From an uncultured Myxococcales bacterium (lineage in GTDB: Bacteria; Myxococcota_A; Polyangia; Polyangiales; Polyangiaceae), in contig CALMUT010000306.1 of the NCBI GenBank assembly GCA_937872925.1, forward strand, positions 1 through 62,738: a stretch of DNA of 62,738 bases. Reading direction: 5' to 3'. The notes below the pieces were generated by a model. That model saw only the letters and a list, made by a program, of their open reading frames with translations, did no database searches and was not told the DNA's origin. Shown in pieces: positions 61,747 through 62,738 of the stretch; the stretch's first letter is position 1; every line of letters starts with the position of its first letter. A program made the translations under genes and the position numbers.

Positions 61747-62738
61747 CTAGAGCGCAAAGCAATACAGACGACCGGCGCCGTTCGGGTTTTGGAAGCTGTT
61801 TTGCGTGCAGCCTAGAGTTCGGTGCGCACTGTTCCAAGAGGGGCTAAAGGGCGGGTTTGGGATGTCCGTGTGCCCGACTGTTGCGTGAACCGCAAAGGCA
61901 CCGGAGGTCCAGTCCGCGCAAGTTCCGCCGATGTCTTTGGTCCCATTGGGCAACGACCCGGTCAGGATGTCGTGCTCCTTTGCGGGGATAGCGTTGCCGT
62001 TCTGATCCATCATGTGTTGCGGCACGCCGTTGGAGATGCCGTTGGTATGGAGGCTGGCCACACTTGAAGCGACCATGTCGCCAGCGAAATTGAACCACGG
62101 GCCCGACCCGATGCGATCGCGTGCGTCTTCAGTGGTCGTGCTCAAGTAGGCGCGCCAAGTAGCAGCGCCCGCACCCGCGGCGCTGGCAAGCGCTTGGCAT
62201 TTCGCGTCAGCGCCCTGGATGCCTCCTAGGTTGCCGCCGGCAGGACCGCTCCCGGTGCTGGTGACAAAGAAACTGAAGGGCAGACTAGTTCCGCCACCGG
62301 TTCCGCCACCGCCGCCACTTCCTCCGCTGCCAGCGCTGCCGCCACTTCCTCCGCTGCCGCCTGTCGCACCTGTTCCGGCTGTTGCGCCTGTGCCACCGGT
62401 TCCGGCTGTTGCGCCGGTGCCACCGGTTCCGGCTGTTGCGCCGGTGCCGCCTGTTCCACCCGTCGCCCCCGTTCCACCGGTTCCGGCGGCTGCGCCGGTG
62501 CCGCCAGTGCCGGCGGCTGCGCCGGTGCCGCTCGTGCCGCCGGTTCCTGCGGCCGCGCCAGTTCCGCCTGTTCCACCCGTCGCCCCCGTTCCACCGGTTC
62601 CTGCAGCTGCGCCGGTGCCGCCAGTGCCGGCGGCCGCGCCAGTGCCGCCCGTTCCGGCGGCCGCGCCAGTGCCGCCCGTTCCGGCACTGCCCGCACTGCC
62701 CGCACTGCCCGCACTGCCCGCACTGCCCGCACTGCCCG
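61747..62738 (-). CDS. Collagen-like-linker lipoprotein/adhesin, N-terminus beyond the window
   Basis: The frame is open to the right edge on the minus strand, so the start is missing. The visible N-terminal part is GSA repeats and then about 12 copies of GTGGTGAAA/GTGGTGATG-type nonapeptides (up to about 62300), followed by GGSGGGGGTGGGTS. The C-terminal globular domain starts LPFSFFVTSTGSGPAGG and continues NLGGIQGADAKCQALASAAGAGAATWRAYLSTTTEDARDRIGSGPWFN, similar to the DUF1554-type domains with GADAKC..A at the start of secreted proteins, and ends GRLYCFAL. I infer a secreted or surface protein; the repeat is low complexity and evolves fast. Stop at 61747-61749. Confidence 0.7.
   Translation of the reverse strand, partial: GSAGSAGSAGSAGSAGSAGTGGTGAAAGTGGTGAAAGTGGTGAAAGTGGTGATGGTGGTGAAAGTGGTSGTGAAAGTGGTGAAAGTGGTGATGGTGGTGATAGTGGTGATAGTGGTGATAGTGATGGSGGSGGSAGSGGSGGGGGTGGGTSLPFSFFVTSTGSGPAGGNLGGIQGADAKCQALASAAGAGAATWRAYLSTTTEDARDRIGSGPWFNFAGDMVASSVASLHTNGISNGVPQHMMDQNGNAIPAKEHDILTGSLPNGTKDIGGTCADWTSGAFAVHATVGHTDIPNPPFSPSWNSAHRTLGCTQNSFQNPNGAGRLYCFAL

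Noticed and set aside
62300..62738. True collagen triple helix in the truncated lipoprotein
   Set aside because: The repeat is GTGGTGA(A/T)-type with Thr/Ala and lacks the G-X-Y proline pattern, so it is better described as a low-complexity linker that looks collagen-like.

Overview
This window is about 62.7 kb of very GC-rich DNA. The gene content points to a predatory or soil myxobacterium (Myxococcota, Polyangiales/Sorangiineae-like). The signs are: many lipoproteins with long Gly/Ser/Ala linkers, several MYXO-CTERM-like C-terminal anchors (Cys, hydrophobic helix, Arg cluster), two eukaryote-type Ser/Thr kinases with C-terminal sensor tails, an FHA-domain AAA+ regulator, and two ECF sigma/anti-sigma pairs. 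This assignment is inference; no rRNA or marker gene is present. Both ends cut through genes: a YcaQ-like glycosylase on the left and a collagen-like lipoprotein on the right.

Layout. 0-12 kb: M16 protease lipoprotein, diguanylate cyclase, SRPBCC protein, a TetR regulator with a small membrane protein behind tandem palindromic operators, and secreted proteins including a Cys-repeat lipoprotein and an SH3b-SH3b-NlpC/P60 lipoprotein. 12.4-21 kb: one tight minus-strand operon, TetR - aldehyde dehydrogenase - class III aminotransferase - nitrilase-fold amidohydrolase - large Orn/Lys/Arg decarboxylase - ATP-grasp ligase. Four of its five junctions are ATGA overlaps, and the promoter sits on tandem TGACT-N4-AGTCA operators. 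The enzyme set suggests amino-acid decarboxylation, polyamine processing and entry through GABA/succinate semialdehyde, with an unassigned ATP-grasp ligation step; this is the best candidate for an undescribed pathway. 21-24 kb: a SurA-N-like protein coupled to a POTRA-only lipoprotein, and a secreted protein.

24-28.3 kb is an accessory island. It holds an AbiEi/AbiEii pair with operator-like repeats, an orphan IS66-Orf2-like gene, two families of tandem repeats that run into the 3' end of tRNA-Leu(TAG), and an HTH/PIN toxin-antitoxin pair. The HTH/PIN pair lies between 58-bp imperfect direct repeats that copy the 3' end of the neighbouring anti-sigma gene, as if a cassette had integrated at that gene end.

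28-46 kb: an ECF sigma/PEGA anti-sigma pair, a LysM-alpha/beta hydrolase, a methyltransferase, an operon of FHA-AAA+ regulator, zinc-ribbon membrane protein and kinase, several lipoproteins, a Uma2-family protein, a second ECF sigma/anti-sigma pair, and a GH16 glycanase. 46-62.7 kb: a truncated gene and a GH16 fragment, an in-frame fusion of two complete secreted proteins (SpoIID-like and VanY-like), a ferritin-like lipoprotein, a vWA lipoprotein, a second kinase, a SerA-like dehydrogenase, the Tag glycosylase, two parallel beta-helix lipoproteins and the truncated collagen-like lipoprotein. Much of the window is therefore cell-envelope and signalling equipment.
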